64,000 bases of DNA from Magnolia sinica (taxonomy: Eukaryota; Streptophyta; Magnoliopsida; Magnoliales; Magnoliaceae), in contig NC_080582.1 in the NCBI RefSeq assembly GCF_029962835.1, forward strand, positions 16,128,032 to 16,192,031, in the 5' to 3' direction. A model generated the notes under the pieces. The model saw only the letters and a list, made by a program, of their open reading frames with translations. It did not search any database and was not told the DNA's origin. Shown in pieces: positions 58,870 through 64,000 of this stretch. The position numbers and the translations under genes are program-made. The number at the start of each line of letters is the position of its first letter. Positions within the stretch are counted from its first letter, which is position 1.

Positions 58870-59326
58870 GTAACCGGTTCTCATGATAACTTGTGAACAC
58901 TTTTTGATAAGTGATGTGGGTACAAATTTTGAATGGTAAGATTTTTAATCCTCATTACGTGGTCCACTTGTGGCTTGGATTTCTCTACACTTTGGGCCTA
59001 TGTCTTAGAATAATATCTAAAAATATATGAACGGTGTGGATGAAAGCCATTCATCAGGTATCCACACGGAGCCCCTAGCCATTCCAGAGTTGGAAAACCC
59101 TTTTAGGATAATGGCAGTACATGCGATCGAAAGTTAGGTGAGGCCTACCTTGACGTTTTATAAGAAATGCATCCTGTTCATCCGTTTTGTCGTATTATTT
59201 TAGAACATAAGACAAAAAATTAGGCATGGTGGCTTCGTGACAAGGAAATAATGACTACGAAAATGACTATTGTTAAAACCTTCAACTCAGACCGAGCAGT
59301 GGCTCAAGTGGCTACCGTAATGAATG
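58870..59326. repeat. Diverged family-1 remnants
   Basis: Words such as tgaacggtgtggatgaaa and gttcatccgttttgtcg appear, but no complete copy. Confidence 0.35.
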
Positions 59327-59375
59327 TGATGCAGGGATGAACGTGATGATGTGATCGAAGTTTTGAATATTATTT
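59327..59375 (-). repeat. Possible LTR stub of the chromovirus-type family
   Basis: TGATGCAGGGATGAACGTGA matches the reversed tip of the LTR (compare 45439). Similarity fades within about 45 bp. Confidence 0.4.
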
Positions 59376-59589
59376 GAATTTTTCAAAATCAAACACTCTG
59401 GTATTAAGGGTGGAAACAGATTTAGGCTGGGCTAAGATTGGTCTGGTCCAACACGTATGACCTGAGGCCTAAGCTTGGTCTGAGTCTGGCCTAGCTAGCA
59501 TAGCATGCATAAGCCTCACCAAAAATATTTAAAAATAGTTGGACTACTGCCTAGCTTTATGTAAGTAGGAAATTAATAAATGCCTATTT

Positions 59590-62700
<3,111 letters not shown>

Positions 62701-62879
62701 TTAAATTCCTTACCCAACATTGTGGGCATTTTTGTCATTTAAAACAAATTTATAACCGAAGCTAAGAAAATCAAACAGAAGCTGCCCTTTTACATTAACT
62801 TAATTAATGAGGTATTTTGATGATAACATAATTTAAAAAGATACTGGGATGTAAATATGGTATTAATGAGTTACTATTT

Positions 62880-64000
62880 TATAAAAATTCCTTTATTTTA
62901 TTAATATTTAGAAGTGATTGGAGATTTATAAAAATTTAGGGATTTTATCATGTACTCTTCTTAATAAATAAGAAAGTATCACAATCTAATAGAATTACCG
63001 ACCTAATCCTCTAACAAACTTAATTTTTACCAATACTCAAAAGTTTTCACCCCCAGCTTATTCGGACTAGGAAACTGACCCAAATCCGACCTATACTCTG
63101 GAGGATTGGGCCCGGGTTTGAAACTCAGACCGCTTATCAAAGGGAACTGATCACCTTATACGAGCCTGCACCACACGTAATCATACAGTGCGTTTTCTGC
63201 CATCCAAACGGGGAAAAAAGAATATTTAATACATCCAATGGCTAAAAATGTCCTATACCACAAGGAGTGGTGCTGGTGCCTGCAGGTAATCAGTTCTGAT
63301 AATTAGTCGGGTCAGCTCAGGAACTCAACTCATCTCACTTGCACACCAACCATGATGGAAAATATCTTGCACACCAGCGATGATGGAAAATATCTTAATA
63401 TGAGAAAAGACAGAAATTTCAATAGATTTACATACCTGAAGTTTGGCTCCTCGGTGTCTTTCCAGTAGCAACTCAAATAAAACTAACAAGGCATCAAGTG
63501 GTGTAGTAAGCCGGAAAGCTTCATACTGGATGCGTTTATATATGCTTCCCGGAGGTAGATGTGAAGGATGGATAATTGGATGCTTGCTTGCATTAAACGG
63601 AAAGGAAAAAGAGAAAGGTTGATGCTTCCTTGAATAAAACGGAAAGGAAAAGGGATAGGTTGATGCTTCCTTCCATGGGAGAGAAAGGGGTTTCCTATGG
63701 AAGAGAGGAATCTCTTTCACAGTCAAAAAGCAATTTTGGTACTCTTTACTGTAGAAGAGGCCAGAGTTTGTGTCATACGAGGCGAGTTCCTGTTTGGAAT
63801 TAGTTTATAAATGATCGGGGACGTCAGATCAATGGCTTGGATAGACTAGCCATGGGACCCACACTTACCAACCAGGTTGGGAAACCAATAGAGAAGTTGG
63901 CATCTTTTCATTAATTCCAGCGATTCGGGTGGATGCATCCGGAAATTATAACTGTCGTGCATTCGGATTTGAGAAGAACAGTTCCTTTCTACGTACTGAG
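62880..64000. repeat. Duplicated intergenic block, copy 3 (runs off the window)
   Basis: Matches 9740-11048, and from 63740 also 36930-37440. Carries the promoter-like module at 63436-63542. Confidence 0.7.
63436..63542 (-). promoter_or_regulatory. TATA box and first-exon-like module, second copy
   Basis: On the minus strand, catatataaacgcatcc (TATA box at about 63542-63535) precedes agtatgaagctttcc. The leader ends in aacttcag|gtatgtaa (exon end 63436), a good donor. It is conserved with 10293-10402. The downstream gene is not recognisable. Confidence 0.35.

Overview
This is plant nuclear DNA. It holds intron-poor NB-LRR (NLR) disease-resistance genes, plant lineages of LTR retrotransposons (Copia, chromovirus-type Ty3, Athila-type Ty3), a LINE remnant and very many short inverted-repeat elements. 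The dominant dispersed repeats, built on words such as gtgggccccacc, ccgtccatccatttt and accacaccacaggaaa, remind me of magnoliid genomes (Magnoliales or Laurales). That is low-confidence recall, not a measurement. I see no organellar or bacterial DNA. A run of 97 N marks an assembly gap at 24990-25086.

The host genes that can be recognised are three NLR paralogues, all on the minus strand: NLR-1 (1639-4416), NLR-2 (38889-41617) and NLR-3 (46662-49376). NLR-1 has three in-frame stops. NLR-3 has two frameshifts and one stop. NLR-2 is the best candidate for a working gene: its one frame break disappears if a 77-nt GT-AG intron is removed, giving about 883 residues. All three lack an N-terminal coiled coil, and the GLPL/ARC1 part of the NB-ARC is missing. 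NLR-1 and NLR-3 lie in copies of one ~5 kb block (about 180-5290 and 44310-49560) that also carries a detached NLR 5'-end fragment, a 33-bp minisatellite and a half inverted repeat. A broken exon resembling the plant FHA-domain kanadaptin-like protein lies at 27210-27650.

The rest is mobile DNA. From left to right: nested MITEs (4.5-9.7 kb); a three-copy intergenic block (9.7-16.3 kb, 36.9-38.1 kb, 62.9-64 kb), whose first copy is split by an integrase-less Copia element (11.05-14.94 kb); a decayed chromovirus-type Ty3 element (17609-22495), cut by the start of a long Del/Tekay-like LTR (22496 to the gap); a reversed LTR piece and LINE remnants (25.1-26.4 kb); and a nearly full Athila-type Ty3 element with both LTRs (28065-36292). 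Solo or truncated LTRs of the first Ty3 family recur at 45439-46112, 55728-56234 and perhaps 59327. From 49.5 to 62.9 kb the sequence is almost entirely foldback repeats and microsatellites.

The picture is a decaying NLR cluster expanded by block duplication and then loaded with nested transposons. I found no convincing new biochemical system. The most unusual signals are an exactly bounded 266-bp identical patch between otherwise differing LTRs, three mini-exon-like units in the Athila leader, an 81-bp near-perfect hairpin element, a minisatellite grown from the core of a MITE, and the shared loss of the GLPL region in the NLRs.
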